17,396 nucleotides of DNA from CAYJVP01 sp964373615. Lineage in GTDB: Bacteria > Patescibacteriota > Patescibacteriia > UBA9934 > GWF2-40-263. Location of the stretch: contig CAYJVP010000015.1 in NCBI GenBank assembly GCA_964373615.1, forward strand, positions 1-17,396, read 5' to 3'. Below the pieces are notes generated by a model. The model saw only the letters and a program-made list of their open reading frames with translations. It had not been told where the DNA came from and made no database searches. The translations under genes and the position numbers were made by a program. Below are positions 1 to 5,766 of this stretch, one piece after another (the stretch's first letter is position 1; the number at the start of each line of letters is the position of its first letter).

Positions 1-46
1 CAAAGCTCACTACTGGGTAAAGATTTCGTTCAGGGTTCTGAGCCAT

Positions 47-78
47 AAAAACAGTTCGGCTTTTGCCGGACTGTTTTT
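47..78. terminator. Bidirectional intrinsic terminator after hutU
   Basis: A 14-base arm (47-60) pairs with 65-78 around a TTTT loop, with one G-T pair. Each arm begins or ends in a run of five A or T, so the hairpin gives a U tract in both directions. It lies about 80 bases past the hutU stop and probably ends that transcript. It could also end a gene arriving from the left, outside the window. Bases 1-46 hold nothing I can identify. Confidence 0.75.
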
Positions 79-155
79 GTTGCCCCACGCCATGAACGAA
101 ATGAAAAGAGGGGTGGACCGGACGTCGGCCCATCCCTCGGAGTTGTTGCGACGGA

Positions 156-1799
156 CTACCTGCGCATGGGAATGACCAGAGCATGACGGCGAGCCGTCGC
201 GATAGCCGTTTCGTAGCCTGCGTCGGCATGTCGCAGGACGCCGGTTCCCGGATCGTTGGTGAAGACGCGCTCTGCGCGTTCCGCACAGGCTTCGTCGGGC
301 GTGATGACAAAACACTGCCCGGCGTGGATCGACTTCCCAATTCCCACGCCTCCGCCGTTGTGGACCGAGACCCAGGTCGCGCCGCTCGCCACAGCGATGA
401 GCGCGTTCAAGATCGGCCAGTCGGCGATGATGTCGCTCCCGTCACGCATCTTCTCGGTCTCGCGTCCCGGTGAGGCGACCGAACCGCAATCGAGATGGTC
501 GCGACCGACCCAGATCGGAGCGCTGATGCGTCCATCCCGGATGGCCTCCCAGATCTTCCGGACGGCGAGCGCCCGTTCGCCCATCCCCAGCCAGCACACC
601 CGCGCAGGGAGCCCGGGCTGCTTGGCGAAGTTGATGGCGTTCCGGACCTTACGGATCCAGTTGCAGAGCAGCGCGTTGTCAGCGAAGAGATCCAGGATGA
701 GGTGGTCGATGACGTCGATGTCACCCGGGTCACCCGAAAGCGCGGCGACCCGGAACGGGCCACGACCCTCGCAGAAGAGCGGGCGAACGTAGAGAGGCAC
801 GAATCCCTCGATGTCGAAGGCGTTTGCGAGCCCTTCGTCCCTGGCGTGGAAACGAATGCCGTTGCCGTAGTCGAAAACCGTGCAGCCACGCGCCTTGAGA
901 ACGAGCAGCAGCTCGACGAGCTTGCGCATGGAGCGCTTGCAATCGGCCACGTACGCGTCGGGGTTCGTGACGCGATCCTTCAGGGCTTGCTGGAACGAAC
1001 GACCGTGCGGGAAGTACCCGATGAGCGGATCGTGTGCGGCCGTCTGGTCCGTGACGATGTCCGGCGCGATCCCGTTGTCCACGAGATACTGCAGCGCGTC
1101 CACCACGTTGCCGTGGAATGCGATCGCTTCTGCCACGCTTCCACTCAGAGCCTCGCGCACGCGTCCGACGGCCTTCGCCATGTCGTCGAACGAAGCATCA
1201 ATCCACCCTTCGCGAGTGCAGCGCTCGATCTTGTCGGCGTTGACCTCGCAAATGAGGATGACGGCCCCGCACATCTTGGCGGCCGGAGCTTGCGCCCCGC
1301 CCATATTGCCGAGACCGGATGTGAACACGAACGTGCCAGGTTTGGCGCCGGCGGCAGCGAATGTCTCGTGCGTGCCCTGCATGATGCCTTGCTGGCCGAT
1401 GAAAGCCCAGCTTCCGGCGGTCATCTGCCCATACATCGTGAGTCCGCTCTCTTCGAGGGGCCAGAAGCGCTCGTCGTCGCTCCACTTGGGCACGATCATG
1501 GAGTTGACGATCAACACCCGCGGCGAGTCCTCAAACGTGCGGAGTACGCCGACCGGCTTGCCGCTCTGGATGAGCAGCGTTTGGTCCGGCTGGAGCAAGC
1601 GCAGTTCGCGCTCGATCGCCACGAAGGCATCGGGGTTGCGTGCGAGCTTTCCTCGACCTCCGTAGACGATCAACTCGCCAGGGTTCGCGCCCTGCACGAG
1701 GTTGTTTCGCATCATTCGCAGAGCCGCCTCGATCTGCCAGTTTGCACAGGAGATCGTGGACCCGGTGATGAGGGGATACTGCTCTGGGTGGAAAACCAT
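156..1799 (-). CDS. hutU: Urocanate hydratase (urocanase)
   Basis: Second enzyme of histidine degradation: it hydrates urocanate to 4-imidazolone-5-propionate, using tightly bound NAD+ as an electrophile, in the cytoplasm. The 547 residues match the usual full length of about 550. Recognisable blocks are YGGRGKLARNP (46-56), YGQMTAGSWAFIGQQGI (123-139), the glycine-rich NAD region FTSGLGNMGGAQAP (159-172), FDYGNGIR (309-316), the urocanase signature GLPARVCWLG (396-405) with catalytic-type Cys402, and DHLDCGSVASPGRETE (434-449). No key segment is missing. Start: ATG with GGAGGT eight bases upstream. It is a single-gene unit with its own promoter and terminator; no hutH, hutI or hutG is present. 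The base composition is richer in GC than its neighbours (65-72% in three 60-base blocks I counted, against 53-62% in blocks of ftsX, murD and the ATPase). Family assignment is secure; the role of a lone hutU is not. Confidence 0.97.
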   Translation of the reverse strand: MVFHPEQYPLITGSTISCANWQIEAALRMMRNNLVQGANPGELIVYGGRGKLARNPDAFVAIERELRLLQPDQTLLIQSGKPVGVLRTFEDSPRVLIVNSMIVPKWSDDERFWPLEESGLTMYGQMTAGSWAFIGQQGIMQGTHETFAAAGAKPGTFVFTSGLGNMGGAQAPAAKMCGAVILICEVNADKIERCTREGWIDASFDDMAKAVGRVREALSGSVAEAIAFHGNVVDALQYLVDNGIAPDIVTDQTAAHDPLIGYFPHGRSFQQALKDRVTNPDAYVADCKRSMRKLVELLLVLKARGCTVFDYGNGIRFHARDEGLANAFDIEGFVPLYVRPLFCEGRGPFRVAALSGDPGDIDVIDHLILDLFADNALLCNWIRKVRNAINFAKQPGLPARVCWLGMGERALAVRKIWEAIRDGRISAPIWVGRDHLDCGSVASPGRETEKMRDGSDIIADWPILNALIAVASGATWVSVHNGGGVGIGKSIHAGQCFVITPDEACAERAERVFTNDPGTGVLRHADAGYETAIATARRHALVIPMRR

Positions 1800-1840
1800 C
1801 TGTCGGGACCTCCATCAAACGAGCCCGCGAGGAGCTCGGT

Positions 1841-2046
1841 GGGACCTCTGAAAAACTGATGGATTTTCGTTGAACGGGCTGTCGAGCCCCACGAAACGTA
1901 GTGTCAGCCTTCGCCAAGGCTTCGGCTGATCCGCCTCCGGCGGAAAAGCTACGTTGAGTGGGGTCGACGGCCCGCCCGACTGAACGACGTCAGTCGTTCG
2001 GGCGGGGTGCCCGTGAGACGAAAAGACGCAGTTTTGCAGAGGTCCC
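1841..2046. repeat. 206-base inverted-repeat element (MITE-like or structured hutU leader)
   Basis: The two ends are inverted copies beginning GGGACCTCTG[A/C]AAAACTG, and the similarity continues for about 36 bases to ACGGGC. A second inner pair follows: the left GTCGAGCCCCACGAAACGTAG (1881-1901) is an imperfect inverse of 1948-1967. The right arm carries an extra hairpin at 1971-2007 (7 bp, bulge, 7 bp, TCAG-type loop), and smaller hairpins lie at 1905-1943. TCGG occurs just outside both ends (1836-1839 and 2047-2050), a possible 4-base target duplication. No transposase is encoded. It lies wholly within the predicted 5' leader of hutU. Confidence 0.65.
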
Positions 2047-2082
2047 TCGGCTGTTGTTTTTGGTTGTCACAGAGCCGTTGAG

Positions 2083-2110
2083 ATCCTAGCATTGTTCTGA
2101 CTTGTGTCAA
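2083..2110 (-). promoter_or_regulatory. Predicted sigma-70-type promoter of hutU
   Basis: On the minus strand TTGACA (2105-2110, perfect -35) is followed after 16 bases by TAGGAT (2083-2088). The -10 has an upstream TG in the extended -10 position (TGCTAGGAT). It lies in the gap between ftsX and hutU. It would start a leader of roughly 275 bases containing the whole inverted-repeat element. Predicted from sequence only. Confidence 0.6.
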
Positions 2111-2138
2111 CGACCACTGTCTTATGACCTACGCCACA

Positions 2139-3050
2139 TTAAACCCTCAAATATCTCCGCATCGCGTAGGCGGTTGAGAGGATGCTCACAAGGACAAGGC
2201 CGGCGAGTTCCCCGCCAAAAATCATCAAACCGTTATCAATGAAATATTGCACGAGATTCACGGATGCGTCTTGGAAATACCCGTCGAATCTCGGCTGAAG
2301 GAAACCCACGGTCGGAAACACGATGGCAGCTGATACCGCAACAGCGATCAGACTGCAAAAAATCGCCTCAAAGAAAAACGGGGCACGCACAAACCCGTTC
2401 GTGGCACCCACGAGTTTCATAATCGCGATCTCCTCACGATGCACGAAGACCGTAATACGCACCGTATTGAAGATAATGAGAATCGCGATCATGAGAAAGA
2501 TGCCAGAGAGCGCCAGCCCAAAAAGTTGCACGCTGTTTGTTGTATTCGTCAACCGCTCAATGATCATCGCGTAGCCGGAAAAATCTTTCTTGCGAATCGC
2601 GTCGCGATATTGCGGGCTGTCGATCGCCTCGAGAATAAACGGAAACTCATCAGCGTCGTAGGCACGCACGACCAGCGTGTATCCGATCGGGTTCTCCCCG
2701 ACCTCGTCAAGCGAGGAAAGAACCTCTTCGTCATCCAGATGACGTTGTCGGAACCGCTCAAGCCCCTCCTCGGGCGTGATCATGGACACGTCCCGAACTT
2801 GAGACAGTCCTTGCAAATATGCGGAGGCGCTTTTCACGGTTGACTCCTCTGTGTCTGCCTCAAAATAAATCGAAACGTCGACCTTGTCCTCGACCGCGCG
2901 GATGGCGGTGTCGGTCACAAGGGTGAGAACAACAAGAATATTCACCGTCAGCAACGTTAACACGAGCATGCTGATCGTGATGATCGACAGCCAGATGTTC
3001 CTCCAAAAATTCTGGAGGGCGAATTTTATAATGCGAAGAATGGAAATCAC
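2139..3050 (-). CDS. ftsX: Cell-division permease-like protein FtsX
   Basis: Membrane partner of FtsE. In the divisome FtsEX uses ATP hydrolysis to control peptidoglycan hydrolases at the septum. The 303 residues have the family topology: one N-terminal membrane helix (about 21-46), an extracytoplasmic domain (about 50-172) with VSIYFEADTEE and the ITPEEGLERF segment, then three helices (about 174-196, 222-248, 272-296). The conserved cytoplasmic turn REEIAIMKLVGATNGFVRAP (205-224) is typical of FtsX. The start is GTG, one base after the ftsE stop (TGA-T-GTG), so translation is probably coupled. It is the last gene of rlpA-ftsE-ftsX. I see no clear intrinsic terminator before the hutU promoter. 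Confidence 0.95.
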   Translation of the reverse strand: MISILRIIKFALQNFWRNIWLSIITISMLVLTLLTVNILVVLTLVTDTAIRAVEDKVDVSIYFEADTEESTVKSASAYLQGLSQVRDVSMITPEEGLERFRQRHLDDEEVLSSLDEVGENPIGYTLVVRAYDADEFPFILEAIDSPQYRDAIRKKDFSGYAMIIERLTNTTNSVQLFGLALSGIFLMIAILIIFNTVRITVFVHREEIAIMKLVGATNGFVRAPFFFEAIFCSLIAVAVSAAIVFPTVGFLQPRFDGYFQDASVNLVQYFIDNGLMIFGGELAGLVLVSILSTAYAMRRYLRV

Positions 3051-3051
3051 A

Positions 3052-3735
3052 TCACGTTAAACGATAGCGGCCCTCTTCCTGATCCGAAACGATCTCTCCA
3101 TGGTCGATCGTGACCACGCGTTTCTTGAGCGCGTTGACGACGTCGCGGTTATGCGTCACGAGCACAACCGTGGTTCCGAACTCGTTAATCTTTTTGAGAA
3201 GGTAGATGATCTCGTGCGTATTGATCGTGTCGAGATTGCCGGTCGGTTCATCGGCCACAATAATTTTCGGCCGGTGCACCAGCGCACGCGCGATCGCCAC
3301 GCGTTGCTGTTCCCCGCCGGAGAGCTGATCCGGATAGCGACCGGCTTTTTCGTGAAGATTCACGATCTTCAAAACCTGGGGAACGATCTCTTTCACGCGC
3401 TTGGGCGACACGCCGGAAACTTGAAGCGCGAACGCCACATTTTCTCCCACGGTTTTTCTCGGCAAGAGTTTAAAATCCTGAAACACAACGCCAATTTGGC
3501 GACGCAACAGCGGAATATCCCCATGCCGAATATCCGTGATATCCCATCCACCGATCATCACCTGCCCCTTGGTTGGGCGCTCTTCCGCAAATAAAAGCTT
3601 TGCAAGCGTGGTCTTGCCCGTGCCGCTCTGCCCGACAATCGAAACAAACTCGCCAGGCTGGATGTGGAGGCTGACGTTTAAGAGCGCCGTGGTGTTGGGC
3701 GGATATTGTTTGGTGACGTTCTTGAGTCGAATCAT
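3052..3735 (-). CDS. ftsE: Cell-division ABC ATPase FtsE
   Basis: Cytoplasmic ATPase of the FtsEX complex, which couples division to cell-wall hydrolase activation. The 227 residues hold every ABC motif: Walker A GQSGTGKT (35-42), Q-loop Q86 in VVFQDFKLL, signature LSGGEQQR (138-145), Walker B IIVADEP (158-164) and the H-loop His195. The DFKLLPRKTVGENV stretch and GNLDT after Walker B are typical of FtsE rather than LolD-type ATPases. Its ATG overlaps the rlpA-like stop by four bases (ATGA), and ftsX follows after one base, so the three genes form one transcriptional and translational unit. Confidence 0.96.
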   Translation of the reverse strand: MIRLKNVTKQYPPNTTALLNVSLHIQPGEFVSIVGQSGTGKTTLAKLLFAEERPTKGQVMIGGWDITDIRHGDIPLLRRQIGVVFQDFKLLPRKTVGENVAFALQVSGVSPKRVKEIVPQVLKIVNLHEKAGRYPDQLSGGEQQRVAIARALVHRPKIIVADEPTGNLDTINTHEIIYLLKKINEFGTTVVLVTHNRDVVNALKKRVVTIDHGEIVSDQEEGRYRLT

Positions 3736-4520
3736 TGGAGAAATTTCACTCGCACGTCGATCACACCCGCTCCAAGGCTTGCGAGTTTTTTAAAAGCAAC
3801 CGAATCAAGATCAATGACGCGATCGGGGTGAACCGCACGATCCGGGCCGAAGTCGTTCACGCGCACGGTCACGCTGCGTGTCGGATCATCGGCGCGAGAC
3901 ACGACAAGGTAGGTTCCCTTCTCGTAATCCGGCGAAGCGGCGCAATCGCATCCTTTGTACGCATACCAACTCGCCTTGCCGTATTCGGGAATGGACTCCT
4001 CGAAGATGGCAAGCCGCGCGTATGGAAGATGGATGAGCGCGCGAACCGAACCGGTCTCCGGACTGTCTTCAGAGGGGAGCTCCTCCCAGGCTTGGCTGAC
4101 GCCGTTGTAAAAATAGATCCGACGCGCGCCGTGCATGACACCCGTATCCTCTTGTGGATACTTGATCTCGAGAAAGAAGAAGTCCGATCCGTCGTAGCTC
4201 TCCTTATTCAGGATATCAAAAAGATACACGTTCCCCAAGAGCTCGCGATCGGAAGGGTACGTCGTTTCCATGAGACGTGTGGCGAGCGTCTTCACATCCA
4301 CGCGCGTTGCGACGTTCAGGGTGTCAGGACGAATACCAAGTCGCATGAGACCATCGTCTGACGACAGGGTGTATCCTCTGGCAATCGTCTCGGCGTCAAA
4401 AGAGGTTGAGACAACCGTCTCGAACAGGTCGCTGCTCGCGCGAGCCGGTGGCATCAATAACACAAACGCGCCGATGAAGATCAGGGGCGCGAACATCCCC
4501 CACAAAGCGTTTCTTGTCAT
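3732..4520 (-). CDS. Exported RlpA-like double-psi beta-barrel protein
   Basis: A secreted or membrane-anchored wall protein. From the chosen ATG it has 262 residues: a signal segment (hydrophobic FAPLIFIGAFVLLM, then ARAS), about 120 residues of unrecognised domain containing RRIYFYNGVSQAWEELPS, and a C-terminal RlpA-like barrel (about 180-262) with EYGKASWYAYKG, YLVVSR, VTVRVNDFGP and RVIDLDSVAF. RlpA proteins bind or cleave glycan strands at septa. The Asp of the VRVND motif (223 here) is kept, but the segment normally carrying the catalytic Glu and His is short and lacks both, so it may bind rather than cut. Start: an in-frame start exists upstream at 4607, and ATG at 4526 is also possible; 4520 has GGGA nine bases upstream. 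It overlaps ftsE by ATGA. Confidence 0.85.
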   Translation of the reverse strand: MTRNALWGMFAPLIFIGAFVLLMPPARASSDLFETVVSTSFDAETIARGYTLSSDDGLMRLGIRPDTLNVATRVDVKTLATRLMETTYPSDRELLGNVYLFDILNKESYDGSDFFFLEIKYPQEDTGVMHGARRIYFYNGVSQAWEELPSEDSPETGSVRALIHLPYARLAIFEESIPEYGKASWYAYKGCDCAASPDYEKGTYLVVSRADDPTRSVTVRVNDFGPDRAVHPDRVIDLDSVAFKKLASLGAGVIDVRVKFLQ

Positions 4521-4542
4521 AGACATCTGTCCCGGATATAAT
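4514..4542 (+). promoter_or_regulatory. Predicted strong promoter reading toward tRNA-Gly
   Basis: TTGTCA (4514-4519) and a perfect TATAAT (4537-4542) are separated by 17 bases. The -35 box overlaps the start codon of the rlpA-like gene on the other strand. The transcript would begin near 4549, cross the imperfect palindrome and reach tRNA-Gly at 4737. I see no better promoter nearer the tRNA. Confidence 0.6.
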
Positions 4543-4710
4543 GGGCCTGTCGCCGAATGCGCTTTTGAAGCGAAGCGGCCGGATTTCGAGACAGAATCGC
4601 TGAACAAACTTTGAGGTTTATCCGTAGGATAAGCCGAAAAGTTTTGAAGCGATTATGGCCGAAATACGGACGCTGCAGCCAAAATGGCATTCGGCGACAG
4701 GCCCATAATA
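4537..4710. repeat. 174-base imperfect palindrome with inward-facing -10 boxes
   Basis: The first 24 bases (TATAATGGGCCTGTCGCC then GAATGC) recur as the reverse complement at 4687-4710 with one mismatch. Further pairs continue inward, with ATTTCG and AATCGCT found on both arms. The centre is TTATCC-GTA-GGATAA (4618-4632). The outermost bases of each arm are the -10 box of a promoter pointing into the element. Transcripts from either side would each fold into a long hairpin and would be complementary to one another. Confidence 0.75.
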
Positions 4711-4733
4711 CCGCCCGCGGAAATCAAAGACAA
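4705..4733 (-). promoter_or_regulatory. Predicted promoter of the rlpA-ftsE-ftsX operon
   Basis: On the minus strand TTGTCT (4728-4733) and TATTAT (4705-4710) are 17 bases apart. The -10 box is the outer edge of the right arm of the palindrome, mirroring the + strand promoter. The leader to the rlpA-like start would be about 180 bases and cross the whole palindrome. The -35 box ends only three bases before tRNA-Gly. Confidence 0.5.
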
Positions 4734-4736
4734 GAT

Positions 4737-4810
4737 GCGGGATTCGTACAGTGGTAGTATGCCAGCTTCCCAAGCTGGAGATGCGGGTTCGATTCCCGTA
4801 TCCCGCTCCA
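4737..4810 (+). tRNA. tRNA-Gly(CCC)
   Basis: A full cloverleaf can be folded. Acceptor GCGGGAT pairs with ATCCCGC, the D stem GTAC pairs with GTAT, the anticodon stem CCAGC/GCTGG encloses TTCCCAA (anticodon CCC), and the T stem GCGGG/CCCGT encloses TTCGATT. The discriminator base is T and CCA is encoded. It decodes GGG. It is followed at once by a terminator hairpin. Confidence 0.95.
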
Positions 4811-4816
4811 CCATCA

Positions 4817-4840
4817 ACCAGTACGCTGGTGGATTTTTGT
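4817..4840 (+). terminator. Intrinsic terminator after tRNA-Gly
   Basis: ACCAG-TACG-CTGGT, extendable by an alternative CCACCA/TGGTGG pairing that uses the tRNA CCA end, is followed by GGATTTTTGTT. It overlaps the last codons of the convergent methyltransferase gene. Confidence 0.7.
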
Positions 4841-5379
4841 TAGTACCGATAAACGTAGATCCGCTCCTCGCCTTTCTTCACAATCTGATGCCCAGACGAG
4901 GTATCCTCAAACGGCCAGCCGGCGAGGACAACCAGGGACCCGGACGGAAGCTCGCGCGCAAATTTTTCTTGAAGTTTCGGATACGCCCGCTTCATGAGGT
5001 ATCCGTAGACTTTGTTGTAGGAAGAAAGGTCAAGATCGAACAAGTTGCCATAGAGGATCTTCACTCGACCGCCGAAACGCATGCGTGCTCGAATCCATGT
5101 GAAGAGGAACAACCAGGGATCAAGCTCGATTCCTGTACCGTAGATGCCAGAACGCTCCGCCAAATCAAAAAGAACGCGAGCCCGCCCGCAACCAAGTTCA
5201 AGCACGCGGTCGTTTGGTTTTATTTCAAGGGCAGCCAGCGCTTTCAAAGAAACATCCCGTGGGATCGCCACGTGTGGCGCCACGGAGTGACGAAGGTCGC
5301 GCAGCAAGGCCCTCACCATCACAACCGCGGCAAGAACAACAAGACCAAGACGAACGCCGATCAAAAAAAATTCATTCAT
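4840..5379 (-). CDS. Membrane-anchored class I SAM-dependent methyltransferase
   Basis: Predicted methyltransferase of 179 residues; the substrate is unknown. An N-terminal hydrophobic helix (about 6-27) would tether it to the membrane. A Rossmann-type SAM-binding core follows: motif I VLELGCGRARV (59-69), the acidic strand-2 end GIELDP (83-88) and GNLFDLDLSSY (111-121). The order AIPRDVSLKALAALEIKPNDRVLELGCG and the DLS motif resemble the small FAM173/ATPSCKMT-like lysine methyltransferase group, but I cannot assign it firmly. A GTG start at 5397 is also in frame; ATG at 5379 is preferred because the tRNA-Thr terminator lies at 5399-5425. An extended -10-like TGTTACACT on the minus strand just past that hairpin could give a nearly leaderless transcript. 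Confidence 0.8.
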   Translation of the reverse strand: MNEFFLIGVRLGLVVLAAVVMVRALLRDLRHSVAPHVAIPRDVSLKALAALEIKPNDRVLELGCGRARVLFDLAERSGIYGTGIELDPWLFLFTWIRARMRFGGRVKILYGNLFDLDLSSYNKVYGYLMKRAYPKLQEKFARELPSGSLVVLAGWPFEDTSSGHQIVKKGEERIYVYRY

Positions 5380-5398
5380 ACCGTCGAAGTGTAACACA

Positions 5399-5425
5399 AA
5401 AGCCCTCCAATTTCTGGAAGGCTTT
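5399..5425 (-). terminator. Intrinsic terminator downstream of tRNA-Thr
   Basis: On the minus strand AAAGCC-T-TCCA pairs with TGGA-G-GGCTTT around GAAAT and runs into TTTTGTG. It lies directly after the 20-base duplicate of the tRNA-Thr 3' end (5428-5447), as if it were the tRNA's original terminator before the intervening 207 bases were added. Confidence 0.65.
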
Positions 5426-5427
5426 CA

Positions 5428-5447
5428 TGGAGCCACTTCCGGGATTC
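5428..5447 (-). repeat. 20-base direct repeat of the tRNA-Thr 3' end
   Basis: TGGAGCCACTTCCGGGATTC on the + strand is identical to 5635-5654, the last 20 bases of tRNA-Thr including CCA. It has the same orientation and lies 207 bases away. This is the layout left when an element integrates at a tRNA 3' end, or when that end is duplicated with an insert. Confidence 0.85.
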
Positions 5448-5600
5448 TCACGTCGGCCTTCGGCCTCTCCATAGGGGCTTCCGCCCCTCTGGTCTTCCCT
5501 CCCCTTCGACTCGCTGCGCTCGCTCAGGGTCGGTCAGGTCACCCCCGGCATGTAAGGGGAGTGCCTCCCCTTACCATCCCCTCGTTCGAATCCCGGACAA
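5448..5600. other. Hairpin-rich non-coding insert next to tRNA-Thr
   Basis: No convincing gene. In tRNA sense (minus strand) it holds a 14-base antisense copy of the tRNA-Thr T-arm (5584-5597), a purine-rich stretch, a stem-loop TAAGGGGA-GGCA-CTCCCCTTA with one unpaired base (5553-5573), the motif TGCCGGGGG (5543-5551), then compact hairpins around GAGCGAGCGCAGCGAGTC (5508-5525), AGGGGCGGAAGCCCCT and GGCCGAAGGCC. The first part closely parallels the sequence after tRNA-Lys. Confidence 0.7.
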
Positions 5601-5636
5601 CAGAAACCGCCGCGTCTTCAGACGCGACGGTTTCTG
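5601..5636 (-). terminator. 16-bp hairpin immediately after tRNA-Thr
   Basis: CAGAAACCG-C-CGCGTC pairs with GACGCG-A-CGGTTTCTG around TTCA, with one mismatch. The stem takes in the first bases of the encoded CCA end. On the minus strand only GTTGT follows, so its strength as a terminator is doubtful. It could instead guide 3' processing. Confidence 0.6.
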
Positions 5637-5710
5637 GAGCCACTTCCGGGATTCGAACCCGGGACCTCTGCTTTACGAAAGCATTGCTCTACCATCTGAG
5701 CTAAAGTGGC
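5635..5710 (-). tRNA. tRNA-Thr(CGT)
   Basis: Complete cloverleaf on the minus strand: acceptor GCCACTT/AAGTGGC, D stem GCTC/GAGC, anticodon loop TTCGTAA (anticodon CGT, decoding ACG), variable AGGTC, T arm CCGGG-TTCGAAT-CCCGG, discriminator T and encoded CCA. The top pair of the anticodon stem is an A-G mismatch. Its last 20 bases are duplicated at 5428-5447. Confidence 0.95.
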
Positions 5711-5721
5711 ACGCCGGCGAA

Positions 5722-5750
5722 ATCATAACAGAAGATTTCCTCGCGATCAA
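5722..5750 (-). promoter_or_regulatory. Predicted promoter of tRNA-Thr
   Basis: On the minus strand TTGATC (5745-5750) and TATGAT (5722-5727) are 17 bases apart, with TGT before the -10 box (extended -10). Transcription would start a few bases before the tRNA 5' end. Confidence 0.6.
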
Positions 5751-5766
5751 GAGCCCATCCCCGTCA

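Noticed and set aside
495..1859. Long + strand frame of 454 codons opposite hutU
   Set aside because: It mirrors the GC-rich hutU gene, whose product matches urocanase throughout. Its own translation shows no domain, and its start lacks a ribosome-binding site.
1800..2138. Known metabolite riboswitch in the hutU leader
   Set aside because: The hairpins form arms of one large inverted repeat. I cannot match them to any conserved riboswitch core, so I report an inverted-repeat element only.
4684..5394. + strand frame of 236 codons across tRNA-Gly and the methyltransferase
   Set aside because: It runs through a complete tRNA gene and its terminator and is antisense to a protein with clear SAM-binding motifs.
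5428..5447. A second tRNA-Thr gene or tRNA pseudogene
   Set aside because: Only the last 20 bases match. The sequence beyond shows no anticodon arm or D arm, so it is a fragment, not a tRNA.
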